Positions 7,899 to 17,675 of a stretch of DNA of 64,000 nucleotides are shown in pieces. The notes beneath the pieces are model-generated. The model was not told the DNA's origin. It saw nothing but the letters and a program-made list of their open reading frames with translations, and searched no databases. Origin of the DNA: Corynebacterium meitnerae (lineage in GTDB: Bacteria; Actinomycetota; Actinomycetes; Mycobacteriales; Mycobacteriaceae); NCBI RefSeq assembly GCF_027570075.1, contig NZ_JAKMUS010000004.1, positions 1-64,000 of the forward strand, given 5' to 3'. The first letter of the stretch is position 1; the number at the start of each line of letters is the position of its first letter. The position numbers and the translations under genes were made by a program.

Positions 7899-9479
7899 TT
7901 AGTTCACGCAGCGCGGGCCCGAGCCGCCAGCATTGAATTCGGGGCCAACCTGAGGTGAGCCGAAATCCTCACCCGGCGTGCCCACGGTGTTGGAGGAGGA
8001 CGAGGGCTCTGGCAGCTCAGCCACGTCGGAGGACGGGCCGGCGTAATCATCGGCGGTGACAACGATGAGGGAGTTGCTGTCTAGGGACTCATTCACCGTG
8101 ATGGGCAGGCCGCCGAGCATGTTGGCCAGCGCGATGGCTGCCGGGTCATCGGCGCGGGCGGCGACGATCTGGGATTCGTAGTACACGCCGGCCACCGCGT
8201 TGCTGACATTATCGACGGTCGCGCCCTGCTCCTTCAGATGCGCAGCAACACCCGCGGCCAAGCCTGCTGTGCCGCCGGCATTGAGGACATCAATGGTGGT
8301 GCCATCCAGCTCAGCGGGGGTCTCGGCGGGCTGGGCGTCCTCGCCGTCCTTACCGTCTTGGTCGGACTGCTCTTGCTCCCGCGCGAGATTATCCATGAAC
8401 GCGTGGACCTGCGGGACGTCAACGGTGACGATGGACTCGCCATAATCACCCACGCCGTTGATGGAGGTCACCGGGATGGTTTGGAAGGTCACGTTGCCCG
8501 CCGCCAGATCAGACATCTGGGTAGCCATGGACATGATGTTCCAGCCCTTATCGACGGTCAGCGAACGCTCCACCGCCACCGACAGCTCACGCAACTTGTT
8601 CGGGTTGGACAGCGTACCGGCGGAGATAATCTCATTGACCAGGGATGCCATGAACACCTGCTGGCGCACGATGCGGTCCAGGTCGCCGCGCGGCAGATCA
8701 TGGCGCTGGCGGACAAACGCCAAGGCCTGCGCGCCGTCGAGGGTGGAATTGCCAGCCGGGAAATTGGCGCCCGACAGCGGCTCATTCACGGCGTTGTTCA
8801 GGCAGACCTCCACGCCGCCGACGGCGTCCGTGAGTAGGACGAAGCCGAGCAAGCCGACTTCCGCATAGTGGTCGACTTGGACGCCGGTGAGGTCCGCGAC
8901 CGCGTCGATAAGCCCCTGCTGGCCTGCTTGAGCGACCTTCTCCTCGAGCTCACGGCCTTCGATGCCCTCGCTCACGAGCTGCTCACGCTTCTGCGTGGCG
9001 TATTCCCCGTACACGCCGTTGATCTTGGTGTTGCCGAAGCGGCTGTCGCGCACGTACGTGTCACGCGGGATGGACACGGCGGTGGCGCGGGAGCCGTCAT
9101 TGGGAACGCGGACGACAATGATCGTGTCCGTATTCAACTCACCATCGGCCTCACCAGCATTGAGGCGGGCGAGCTCGGCCTGGCTGAGCGGATTGCCCTG
9201 CGCGTCCGTACGCGAATCCGACCCGACGAGCAGGATGTCCACGGCACCGTCCGCGCCCTTGAGATCGTCTTTGTCCGTGCCACCCAGATTCAGGTCCGAG
9301 TTAGCCAGGTTGGAGCCCAGCGTGCCCACCGAGTAGTAGCCCATGCCCGTGACCGCGAGGATAAGTACAGCCAGAGCAGCCAACGCGCTCTTCAGCATCG
9401 GGTGACCAATCTGGGACAAGTCTTTGACGCGTGACGGTGCCGGCTGGATGTCGCGCACAGGCCTGTACTTATCGCTCAC
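7899..9479 (-). CDS. lcpA: LytR-CpsA-Psr (LCP) ligase with C-terminal LytR_C domain
   Basis: 526 residues, GTG start. LCP enzymes transfer lipid-linked glycans to peptidoglycan; in corynebacteria the LcpA homologue attaches arabinogalactan and is essential. A membrane segment (about residues 28-50, LKSALAALAVLILAVTGMGYY) anchors an extracytoplasmic LCP domain with DILLVGSDSRTD, IPRDTYV, YAEVGLLGFVLLTDAVGGVEV and FVRQRHDLPRGDLDRI, which carry the conserved Arg/Asp residues. A LytR_C domain (about residues 395-480) follows an acidic linker, and the tail is Ser/Pro-rich. It is divergent from wbbL, which builds the linker unit of the same polymer. Confidence 0.92.
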   Translation of the reverse strand: MSDKYRPVRDIQPAPSRVKDLSQIGHPMLKSALAALAVLILAVTGMGYYSVGTLGSNLANSDLNLGGTDKDDLKGADGAVDILLVGSDSRTDAQGNPLSQAELARLNAGEADGELNTDTIIVVRVPNDGSRATAVSIPRDTYVRDSRFGNTKINGVYGEYATQKREQLVSEGIEGRELEEKVAQAGQQGLIDAVADLTGVQVDHYAEVGLLGFVLLTDAVGGVEVCLNNAVNEPLSGANFPAGNSTLDGAQALAFVRQRHDLPRGDLDRIVRQQVFMASLVNEIISAGTLSNPNKLRELSVAVERSLTVDKGWNIMSMATQMSDLAAGNVTFQTIPVTSINGVGDYGESIVTVDVPQVHAFMDNLAREQEQSDQDGKDGEDAQPAETPAELDGTTIDVLNAGGTAGLAAGVAAHLKEQGATVDNVSNAVAGVYYESQIVAARADDPAAIALANMLGGLPITVNESLDSNSLIVVTADDYAGPSSDVAELPEPSSSSNTVGTPGEDFGSPQVGPEFNAGGSGPRCVN

Positions 9480-9585
9480 AGAACGCCGCCCTCAATCTCG
9501 TGGTGCTGGTGGGGAATAAATCAGGTTAGGAGTATACGGCAAGCACACCCCATTTCCGTGCACCGATGTTCTACACTTCCGCACT

Positions 9586-10485
9586 GTGAATACTCCGAAT
9601 GGGACGAAGCAGCCGGCACCGTTGGCCGTAGTCACGGTGACCTACAACCCGGGGCGGCACTTGCCGGCGCTGGTGGAGTCCTTGGGCACGGCAACGCAGC
9701 GGCCCACCCTGCTCGTGTGCGCGGACAATGGCTCCACCGATGGCGTGGCCCAGCAGCTCGCGGAGCAGCACGAGGACGTGGTCTACCTGCCCACCGGCGG
9801 CAACATCGGCTACGGCCCAGCGATCAATGAAGCGGCGCGAGCATTGGCTGCGCGTCGTGCAGCAGGCGAGATTGATGCTGACTACTTCCTCGTGGTCAAC
9901 CCCGACGTGGAATTCACTGCCGGCTCCATCGACCACCTCATCACGTGCGCAGAGGCCAGCTCCCGTGCCGGGGCAGTGGGCCCGCGCATCGAAGAAGCCG
10001 ACGGCTCCGCGTACCCCTCCGCCCGCGAAGTGCCCAACCTAGTCACCGGCATCGGCCACGCCGTGCTGTACCCCTTCTGGCCGGGAAACCCGTTCTCCAC
10101 GGCGTATAAGGCAGGGGAGGACCTGAGCCGACGCCGTGAAGCAGGCTGGCTCTCTGGCTCCTGCCTGCTCGTGCGCTGGGAGGCTTTTGACGCCATCGGC
10201 GGCTTCGACGAGCGCTACTTCATGTACTTCGAAGACATTGACTTCGGCGACCGGCTCACCCGCGCCGGGTGGGAAAACATCTTCACCCCGGACGCCGTCA
10301 TCGCGCACGACCAGGGACATTCGGCCAAGAAGTACTCCGCCGTCACTGTGCCCGCGCACCACAATTCCGCCTACCGCTTCCAGGCGGACCGCCATCCGTA
10401 CTGGTGGCAAGCACCCGTCCGCGCCGTGCTGTGGGCAGGACTCAAAGGGCGGGCGTTGTTGATGCGCCTGCTTGGCCGCGGATAG
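9586..10485 (+). CDS. wbbL: Rhamnosyltransferase WbbL (galactan linker unit)
   Basis: 299 residues, GT2 family. It should add rhamnose from dTDP-rhamnose to decaprenyl-PP-GlcNAc, making the linker joining arabinogalactan to peptidoglycan. Seen: AVVTVTYNPGRHLPALVESL (residues 11-30), the ADNGSTDG nucleotide-binding motif, VVNPDVEF (DxD-type metal site), SGSCLLVRWEAFDAIGGFDERYFMYFEDIDFGDRL and HDQGHSAKK. GTG 9586 has TACACT (9572-9577) 8 nt upstream and no Shine-Dalgarno, so likely leaderless. Next to lcpA and manC, consistent with one cell-wall locus. Confidence 0.93.
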   Translation: MNTPNGTKQPAPLAVVTVTYNPGRHLPALVESLGTATQRPTLLVCADNGSTDGVAQQLAEQHEDVVYLPTGGNIGYGPAINEAARALAARRAAGEIDADYFLVVNPDVEFTAGSIDHLITCAEASSRAGAVGPRIEEADGSAYPSAREVPNLVTGIGHAVLYPFWPGNPFSTAYKAGEDLSRRREAGWLSGSCLLVRWEAFDAIGGFDERYFMYFEDIDFGDRLTRAGWENIFTPDAVIAHDQGHSAKKYSAVTVPAHHNSAYRFQADRHPYWWQAPVRAVLWAGLKGRALLMRLLGRG

Positions 10486-10590
10486 TCCGACAGGCCCCGT
10501 CAATGGCCGGATTGTGCTCCGCGGCGGGATAGGTTTAACCGAGAAACCGTAAACACCAAAGACACTCTGTGTTGAAGGAGACCCCGCCGC

Positions 10591-11679
10591 ATGGCACACA
10601 GCATTGATCCGTCAAAGGTTGACGCCGTTGTTCTAGTTGGCGGCCAAGGCACCCGCCTGCGCCCCCTGACGGTGAACACCCCAAAGCCGATGCTGCCCAC
10701 GGCGGGCTACCCGTTCCTGGCGCACCTGCTGGCCCGCATCAAGGCAGCGGGAATCCAGCACGTGGTCATGGGTACCTCCTACAAGGCAGAGGTGTTTGAG
10801 GAGTACTTCGGCGACGGCTCCGAGTTCGGCCTGGAAATCGACTACGTCGTGGAGGAAGAGGCCCTGGGCACCGGTGGCGGTATCCGCAACGTGGAGCCGT
10901 TCCTGCGCCATGACACGGCCATGATCTTCAACGGTGACGTGCTGTCCGGCGCGGACCTCAACGCCGTGTTGGCAACGCACGCTGAGCACGAAGCCGATGT
11001 CACCCTCCACCTCGTCCGCGTGCCGGATCCGAGCCAGTTCGGCTCCGTGCCCACCGATGCGCAGGGTCGCGTGCAGGCCTTCCTGGAAAAGACGGAAGCG
11101 CCGCCGACGGATCAGATCAACGCCGGCTGCTACGTCTTCCAGCGCGACATCATCCGCCAAATCCCAGCCGGCCGCCCGGTCTCCGTGGAGCGCGAAACCT
11201 TCCCGGGCCTGCTCAAGTCCGGCGCCCGCGTGTGGGGTCACGTGGACATGTCTTACTGGCGCGACATGGGGCGCCCGAGTGACTTCGTGCAGGGCTCCTC
11301 GGACCTCGTCCGCGGCATCGCGCCCTCGCCGTTGCTGGAAGGTCGCGCAGGGGAGTCGCTTGTCGACGAATCCGCCGGCATCGCCAGCGGCGCCATCCTC
11401 GTCGGCGGCACCTCCGTCGGCCGTGGCACCACCATCGGTGCGGGCAGCCGCCTGGATGACTGTGTTGTTTTCGATGGCGTGACTATTGAGCCGGGTGCCG
11501 TGATCAGGGATTCCATCATCGCCTCAGGCGCGACGATTGGTGCGAATGCTCGCATTCAGGACTGCGTTATCGGTGATGGTGTGAGCATCGGCGCACGTTG
11601 TGAGCTACAGGGTGGCATGCGTATCTGGCCGGGCGTGAACATCCCGGATCTAGGGATACGTTTCTCCCCGGATGCGTAG
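10591..11679 (+). CDS. manC: Mannose-1-phosphate guanylyltransferase (GDP-mannose pyrophosphorylase)
   Basis: 362 residues. Makes GDP-mannose from mannose-1-P and GTP for lipomannan, PIM and glycoprotein synthesis. The nucleotidyltransferase domain has VVLVGGQGTRLRPLTVNTPKPML (residues 11-33), FNGDVLSG and the DQINAGCYVF strand; residues 255-350 form a left-handed beta-helix of hexapeptide repeats. Annotated rmlA2/manC in corynebacteria; a glucose-1-P thymidylyltransferase role is the alternative, but the neighbouring whcD, DUF3499 and manB fit the mannose pathway. Shine-Dalgarno AAGGAG upstream of ATG 10591. Confidence 0.9.
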   Translation: MAHSIDPSKVDAVVLVGGQGTRLRPLTVNTPKPMLPTAGYPFLAHLLARIKAAGIQHVVMGTSYKAEVFEEYFGDGSEFGLEIDYVVEEEALGTGGGIRNVEPFLRHDTAMIFNGDVLSGADLNAVLATHAEHEADVTLHLVRVPDPSQFGSVPTDAQGRVQAFLEKTEAPPTDQINAGCYVFQRDIIRQIPAGRPVSVERETFPGLLKSGARVWGHVDMSYWRDMGRPSDFVQGSSDLVRGIAPSPLLEGRAGESLVDESAGIASGAILVGGTSVGRGTTIGAGSRLDDCVVFDGVTIEPGAVIRDSIIASGATIGANARIQDCVIGDGVSIGARCELQGGMRIWPGVNIPDLGIRFSPDA

Positions 11680-11854
11680 CGACACGCCGAGGACCTGCCG
11701 ATTAGTTGCCACGGTGAGGGGCGCCTACTACATGTAGTACCCCCGCTGCCTACCCCCTTCACAAAAGGCATGTGACTGGTGTGACTCATGTGGTGCTCGA
11801 CGAGGAGATCAACCTTTATTCCCGTGGGAAAAACTTCTTTTTGCAACAACTGTG

Positions 11855-11884
11855 TTGACGCTATTTAGGGCCAGAGGGTCTAAT
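11855..11884 (+). promoter_or_regulatory. Promoter of whcD
   Basis: TTGACG (11855-11860), 18-bp spacer, TCTAAT (11879-11884), a good SigA-type match about 90 bp upstream of the whcD start. It implies a long 5' leader of about 85 nt. The rest of the 295-bp gap after manC (11680-11854) holds no gene I can support. Confidence 0.6.
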
Positions 11885-11974
11885 GACATTGGTGTAAGTA
11901 ACCACTCCACCAACCACCGGCAGTGCCAATAAGGCGCCAAGGGTAAGGAAAACCGACACTAGAAAGGGGATGGC

Positions 11975-12274
11975 GTGGAAGACATGGTTGACAACGCCAT
12001 TCTCCGCGGCGCAGCCGCGGGCGGAATGACCCTCGACGAACTTTTTGGCACCGTCGAGCAGGAATGGCAGGACCAAGCGCTGTGCGCGCAGACGGACCCG
12101 GAAGCTTTCTTCCCTGAGAAGGGTGGCTCCACCCGCGAGGCAAAGCGCATCTGCCAAGCATGCGCTGTCCGCGATGAGTGCCTTGAGTACGCGCTTGAGC
12201 ACGACGAACGCTTTGGCATCTGGGGTGGCCTCTCCGATCGTGAGCGCCGCCGCCTACGCCGCCAGATTGGCTAG
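11975..12274 (+). CDS. whcD: WhiB2-type transcriptional regulator (WhcD)
   Basis: 99 residues. WhiB proteins bind a 4Fe-4S cluster and the sigma-A region 4; the WhiB2/WhmD/WhcD group controls septation and cell division. Cluster ligands are Cys in ALCAQTDPEAFFP and the CxxC...C set in ICQACAVRDEC; the GIWGG turn and a basic RERRRLRRQ tail follow. GTG 11975 is taken because AGAAAGGGGA lies 4 nt upstream; ATG 11984 is an alternative. Position downstream of manC and upstream of DUF3499 matches whiB2 in mycobacteria. Confidence 0.92.
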   Translation: MEDMVDNAILRGAAAGGMTLDELFGTVEQEWQDQALCAQTDPEAFFPEKGGSTREAKRICQACAVRDECLEYALEHDERFGIWGGLSDRERRRLRRQIG

Positions 12275-12292
12275 AGCGAAACCTGAATTCAG

Positions 12293-12316
12293 ACCCGGCT
12301 TCGGCCGGGTTTTTTC
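12293..12316 (+). terminator. Rho-independent terminator of whcD
   Basis: ACCCGGC-TTCG-GCCGGGT followed by TTTTTTC: a 7-bp stem with a UUCG tetraloop, 18 bp after the whcD stop. Immediately preceded by the palindrome CTGAATTCAG, seen again near mtrB-lpqB. Confidence 0.92.
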
Positions 12317-12423
12317 TTTGGGCTCCCACGGCGCATTCGAGAAATCTCACCACCCACGCACTTTCCGTCCCCCATTTGCCCAGGTCGCGCTTTCGGTGAC
12401 GTCAGATTTTTCGGACGGGGGAT

Positions 12424-12915
12424 TTACCAGTGGAAATTCGGGTCAATATCCCGCGGATCCAAATTCAGGTATTGCGCTACGAGTGCGGTGAGGATGATGG
12501 TCAGCAGCTCATGGCGCTCCGATGGCGTCTTGGTGCGCTGCTCCACGGGCATGCGGAAGATGACAATGCGGGCGCGGGTGGGTCGGCCGGCACGGTCCAC
12601 ACCGGCTTGGAGCACGCGGCCGAGGGGGACGGGGCCGTCGGCGAAGATCTCATCGGGAAGCACCGTCATGTCGGCGCGCAGGCGCATGCGGGGGATGGTG
12701 TCCACGGCCAGGTCAACGCCAGCGAGCTGCTCAAAGTAGGTGTTCTGCAGTGGCGCGTAGGCCTCCAGCACCGCCTGGTCAAAGGACATGGAGCGGGTGC
12801 GGTAGCGCGGCACTGCCACGGGCAGTAGCGGGCCCCGGACGCCACGGCCGTGGCGGTCACGCCGCGGCGGCAGGTGCGTTGGTCCGGTGCCGGGTGCGGG
12901 GGCTGGCTGGGTCAT
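12424..12915 (-). CDS. Zincin-like metallopeptidase-family protein (Rv3259-like), catalytic motif missing
   Basis: 163 residues. The order between whcD and DUF3499 and the segment RIVIFRMPVEQRTKTPSERHELL match the actinobacterial metallopeptidase family (Zincin_1). True members continue into an HExxH helix; here that stretch reads IILTALVAQYLNLDPRDID, with no Glu or His, so it probably has no zinc-dependent activity. The N-terminal 45 residues are Pro/Arg-rich and disordered (PPRRDRHGRGVRGP). Convergent with whcD, divergent from the DUF3499 gene. Confidence 0.75.
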   Translation of the reverse strand: MTQPAPAPGTGPTHLPPRRDRHGRGVRGPLLPVAVPRYRTRSMSFDQAVLEAYAPLQNTYFEQLAGVDLAVDTIPRMRLRADMTVLPDEIFADGPVPLGRVLQAGVDRAGRPTRARIVIFRMPVEQRTKTPSERHELLTIILTALVAQYLNLDPRDIDPNFHW

Positions 12916-13011
12916 ATGGCCTAATCTAGGCCCGCCTGCGCGGGGTGGAGTCCACGGCGCGCCGCGTGGCGCGGGAAGAAATTTGGCAAAGCGGGCCTAG
13001 ACTGGTGGACC

Positions 13012-13482
13012 GTGAGTACCTTCCGTCGTTGTTGTCGTCCGGGGTGTGGCCGGCCCGCTACCGCCACGCTGGTTTACGCGTACTCCGATAAGACAGCGAT
13101 TATTGGGCCGCTGTCCCCGACGACGGACCCGCACGCGTGGGATCTGTGCAACCGCCACTCGGATCACATCACGGCCCCGGTGGGGTGGGAGATGGTGCGC
13201 ATTGACACGATTGAGCTCTCCGATGAGGAGGAGATCACGGCGCTGGCGCAGGCAGTGCGTGAGGCAGGTCGTGTGACCACTGGCTTGGTGGACACCACTC
13301 AGGATCCGATTGAGTTTGATGCGGAGAGGGATACGACGAATCCGCAGACCTCCAACCACCCCGTCTACCGCACGAAGCGGGTGGGGCAGCATCTGGCCGA
13401 GCACAAGGCGGCGCGTCGTGCGCACTTGAGCGTTGTGCCGGATCCGGAAAATCAGCAAGCCGATCCCTCGCAGGAGAACTAG
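13012..13482 (+). CDS. DUF3499 family protein
   Basis: 156 residues. The family signature is the N-terminal CCRPGCGRPATATLVYAYSDKTAIIGPL (four Cys, probably a zinc knuckle) and WDLCNRHSDHITAPVGWEMVRID, followed by a disordered acidic tail. Homologue of Rv3258c; function unknown. TAGACT (12998-13003) lies 8 nt before GTG 13012 without a Shine-Dalgarno, so leaderless. Lies immediately upstream of manB. Confidence 0.88.
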   Translation: MSTFRRCCRPGCGRPATATLVYAYSDKTAIIGPLSPTTDPHAWDLCNRHSDHITAPVGWEMVRIDTIELSDEEEITALAQAVREAGRVTTGLVDTTQDPIEFDAERDTTNPQTSNHPVYRTKRVGQHLAEHKAARRAHLSVVPDPENQQADPSQEN

Positions 13483-13506
13483 TTTCGGCCTGTAGGATCA
13501 GTGGGC

Positions 13507-14913
13507 ATGAATCAGCCAACTGAGAATCCTTCGCCCCGTACCCGTGACCGTGCTGTCGTGGAGTCGGCGGTGAAAGCCTATGACGTCCGCGGCATCGTGG
13601 AGCCCTACCCGAATGCCGTGCTGGATGAGGCCTTTGTCTTCGATGCCGGCGCAGCATTCGCCTCCATCCTGCGCGAGGAAGGGGAGACCACCATCGCGGT
13701 CGGCTACGACATGCGCCCGTCCTCCCCGGCTCTGTCCGCAGCGTTCGGCGAGGGTGTGATGAGCCAGGGCCTCAACGTTTTGGACCTGGGGCTGACGTCC
13801 ACCGATGAGCTCTACTTCGCCGCCGGCACGATCGGGTGCGCGGGTGCGATGTTCACTGCGTCGCACAACCCGGCTCAGTACAACGGCATCAAGCTGTGTC
13901 GCACGGGGGCTACTCCGGTCTCGCAGGATTCAGGTCTCGCAGAAATTACGCGGATGCTTATCGACGGCGTGCCTGCCCACACCGGCCCCCACGGCCACAC
14001 CGAGAAGCGCGACGTGTTGGCGGACTACGCCACCTTCCTGCGCAACCTGGTGCCGGTGAACACGGACCGCAACCTGGTCATCGCCGTGGATGCCGCCAAC
14101 GGCATGGCCGGCCACACTGTCCCGGCGGTGCTGGATGACATGGATGTGCGCCCGCTCTACTTCGAGCTGGACGGCAGCTTCCCCAATCACGAGGCGAATC
14201 CGCTGGATCCGAGGAATTTGGTGGACTTGCAGGAGTTCGCGGTGAAGCAAAAGGCCGATATTGGCCTGGCTTTTGATGGGGACGCGGACCGGTGCTTTGT
14301 TGTCGATGAGAAGGGTGACCCGGTCTCCCCGTCGGCGATTACCGCGCTGGTGGCGGAGCGCACCCTGGATCAGGCGCCGGGTGCCACGATCATTTACAAC
14401 GCGATTACCTCGCGCGCTGTGCCGGAACTCGTGGAAGCCAAGGGTGGTGTGCCGGTGCGTACGCGCGTGGGACACTCCTACATCAAGGCACAGATGGCCG
14501 ACAAGGGCGCGCTGTTTGGTGGCGAGCACTCTGCGCACTACTACTTCGCCGAGTTCTTCAACGCCGACTCCGGCATGGTCGCCGCGCTGCATGTGCTGGC
14601 CGCGCTGGCGGAGCAGGGCAAGCCGCTGAGCGAACTCATGGCGCAGTACAACCGCTATGCCGCTTCCGGTGAGATCAACTCCGAGGTCGCTGACCAGCAG
14701 GCAGCGATGGATGCCGTGGTGGAAGCCTTCGCCGACCGTACGGAGGACGTGGATCGCTTGGACGGCGTCACCGTGTCACTGGCCAACACCAAGGCCTGGT
14801 TCAACGTGCGCGCGTCCAACACGGAGCCGCTGCTGCGCCTCAATGTGGAGGCGGAAACTCAAGGCGAAGTGGACGCGATTGTCAGCGAAGTTCTAGGAAT
14901 TATCCGAGGCTAG
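13507..14913 (+). CDS. manB: Phosphomannomutase ManB
   Basis: 468 residues. Interconverts mannose-6-P and mannose-1-P, feeding ManC. Alpha-D-phosphohexomutase domains in order: KAYDVRGIVEPYPN, phosphoserine loop TASHNPAQYNGIK (about residue 118), Mg-binding DGDADRC (about residue 260), sugar-binding GGEHSAHYYF and the C-terminal phosphate-binding RASNTEPLLRLN. ATG 13507 is preferred because TAGGAT (13493-13498) lies 8 nt upstream; GTG 13501 is possible. In mycobacteria TobH and manA follow; neither is present here. Confidence 0.94.
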   Translation: MNQPTENPSPRTRDRAVVESAVKAYDVRGIVEPYPNAVLDEAFVFDAGAAFASILREEGETTIAVGYDMRPSSPALSAAFGEGVMSQGLNVLDLGLTSTDELYFAAGTIGCAGAMFTASHNPAQYNGIKLCRTGATPVSQDSGLAEITRMLIDGVPAHTGPHGHTEKRDVLADYATFLRNLVPVNTDRNLVIAVDAANGMAGHTVPAVLDDMDVRPLYFELDGSFPNHEANPLDPRNLVDLQEFAVKQKADIGLAFDGDADRCFVVDEKGDPVSPSAITALVAERTLDQAPGATIIYNAITSRAVPELVEAKGGVPVRTRVGHSYIKAQMADKGALFGGEHSAHYYFAEFFNADSGMVAALHVLAALAEQGKPLSELMAQYNRYAASGEINSEVADQQAAMDAVVEAFADRTEDVDRLDGVTVSLANTKAWFNVRASNTEPLLRLNVEAETQGEVDAIVSEVLGIIRG

Positions 14914-15621
14914 GCTCGGGGCCTGGGACTCCCGGGTGGATGCGGAGAACGGGTCCTCGGGGCGAGGCTTCGTCTCCTCAGCCGCCGGCTTGCCTGCGTC
15001 TGCGTCTTTATGGTCATCCTTGTCCGACGGGGAATCAGCACCAGGCAGCGGGATTTCCATCGAGTCCTCGCCGGACTGCTCCTCGGCCGGAATCGGCTTA
15101 TCAGTCGGCTCGGTCGGTTTAGTGGGGTCAGTGGGCTTGGTGGTATCCGGCGTCGGCTCAGACGGCGTCGTTGCTATGACAGAGGGGGACGAGCTGCGGC
15201 GGGAAGTCTCTGAAGAGGAGTCCTCCTCAAACCGCGGTTGCGCCTGTACCTGCGGTGCAACGTTGGAGGGGCGGTACATATCCGCTTCCTGCTCACGCGT
15301 TGCTTGGCCAGCAGTGCCACTCAGTTTCGCGTTGCGGGGTGCCAGTGGATCGCGGCGCGAACCAGTATTCCACTGCGGGGATGCATCCTTTGTGGTGGCG
15401 ACGTTCTGAGTGGTCACGCTGGTGGTCTTCTCAGTTGATTCCGGTGTCGTCTTGTCCTTCGACGCATCCGCCGGGGCGACAGGCTGGCCCGCGTAATCCG
15501 ACTTATCGGAAGCCATGCTCACGCCGGTATCCGGCAACTTCCACACGACGAGACCAAGGACAACCGCCAAGCCCAGGCCGATGGCCATGAAGGCGGCGAA
15601 TCTGCGGCCGGTGAGTTCCAT
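14893..15621 (-). CDS. Membrane-anchored Thr/Pro/acidic-rich protein, unknown
   Basis: 242 residues. One N-terminal membrane helix (about residues 8-27, FAAFMAIGLGLAVVLGLVVW) precedes about 210 residues of low-complexity extracytoplasmic sequence rich in Thr, Pro, Ser and acidic residues, with TKPTDPTKPTEPTDKP repeats (about 160-180). No enzymatic domain is visible; it could be a wall-spanning stalk. Its 3' end overlaps the end of manB by 21 nt tail to tail. Three GTAAC direct repeats lie upstream, and since the window also encodes MtrAB, this may be an MtrA-regulated envelope protein. Confidence 0.7.
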   Translation of the reverse strand: MELTGRRFAAFMAIGLGLAVVLGLVVWKLPDTGVSMASDKSDYAGQPVAPADASKDKTTPESTEKTTSVTTQNVATTKDASPQWNTGSRRDPLAPRNAKLSGTAGQATREQEADMYRPSNVAPQVQAQPRFEEDSSSETSRRSSSPSVIATTPSEPTPDTTKPTDPTKPTEPTDKPIPAEEQSGEDSMEIPLPGADSPSDKDDHKDADAGKPAAEETKPRPEDPFSASTRESQAPSLASDNS

Positions 15622-15656
15622 ACCGGGGTCTCCTCAGGTCTCGTCATAACAGTGCT

Positions 15657-15695
15657 GGTAACAACAGCGGTAACAACTTGGTAACAAGTTACCAA
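15657..15695. promoter_or_regulatory. GTAAC direct repeats, candidate MtrA binding region
   Basis: GGTAACAA occurs at 15657-15664, 15669-15676 and 15680-15687, i.e. GTAAC repeated at 11-12 bp steps, on one face of the helix. The last unit is also half of a perfect palindrome TTGGTAACAAGTTACCAA (15678-15695). Direct GTAAC repeats with 6-7 bp between are the known form of actinobacterial MtrA sites. They lie 36-74 bp upstream of the minus-strand membrane-protein gene. Confidence 0.55.
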
Positions 15696-15793
15696 GGAAA
15701 AGAGCGGTTGCGCTACCCCGGGGAAGGGAAACGCAGAAAAGCAAAAAGCTCATTTTGTGGACAGAACGCCCATGACGCACTAGAAAATGAGAC

Positions 15794-16144
15794 ATGAGCA
15801 CCTGGGACACTTACATCTTCAGCGAAGACGTCAACGTCGATTTTCTTGATGAGCTCGCTGGGCTGGAGCCCGACGAGACTGCGGAGGCCGTGCGCGACGC
15901 GTGCCTGCTGGCAGTGGATGACTCTGCCTCGGAGGAGGAGATCCTCAACGGCCAGGCCGCGGCCACGATCGCGGCGATCTGGGCGGGCGCACCATTTTCC
16001 GCAGGCGAGGTCGCAAGCTCGTACAGCTTCTTGCGCGGCACGTCCGTCGAGCTGGATGAGAAGCTTATTGACGCGGCCGTGGGCATCCTCGAATCCGTCG
16101 ATGCGGAACAGGATGTGGACCAGTTCCTCGAGGCACTGTCCTAA
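15794..16144 (+). CDS. DUF4259 domain protein
   Basis: 116 acidic residues, starting MSTWDTYIFSEDVNVDFLDEL; the WD-x-F-x-N/DD-A-x-DF opening and EILNGQAAATIAAIWAGAP are typical of DUF4259, a small cytoplasmic family of unknown function. TAGAAA (15781-15786) 7 nt before the ATG suggests a leaderless message. It and the preceding membrane gene occupy the place where TobH and manA lie in mycobacteria. Confidence 0.75.
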   Translation: MSTWDTYIFSEDVNVDFLDELAGLEPDETAEAVRDACLLAVDDSASEEEILNGQAAATIAAIWAGAPFSAGEVASSYSFLRGTSVELDEKLIDAAVGILESVDAEQDVDQFLEALS

Positions 16145-16164
16145 ACCAACGCGCGGGCACGTAT

Positions 16165-16210
16165 CCTCGTGGGGTAGCTCAGAGATAAACCCCAACGAGG
16201 CCCAACGAGG
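16165..16210 (+). promoter_or_regulatory. Structured ahcY leader with duplicated CCCAACGAGG
   Basis: CCTCGTGGGG (16165-16174) can pair with CCCCAACGAGG (16190-16200) to form a hairpin with one bulged A. A second copy of CCCAACGAGG follows directly (16201-16210) and overlaps the ahcY Shine-Dalgarno (GAGGAGAG). The upstream strand can pair with either copy, giving two exclusive folds, one hiding the ribosome site. It does not match the SAH-riboswitch consensus as I recall it. Confidence 0.4.
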
Positions 16211-16221
16211 AGAGTGCCCAC

Positions 16222-17670
<1,449 letters not shown>

Positions 17671-17675
17671 GCACC

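Noticed and set aside
15678..15695. Reading TTGGTAACAAGTTACCAA as a terminator
   Set aside because: Palindromic, but without a T-run and upstream of both flanking genes, so regulatory rather than terminating.
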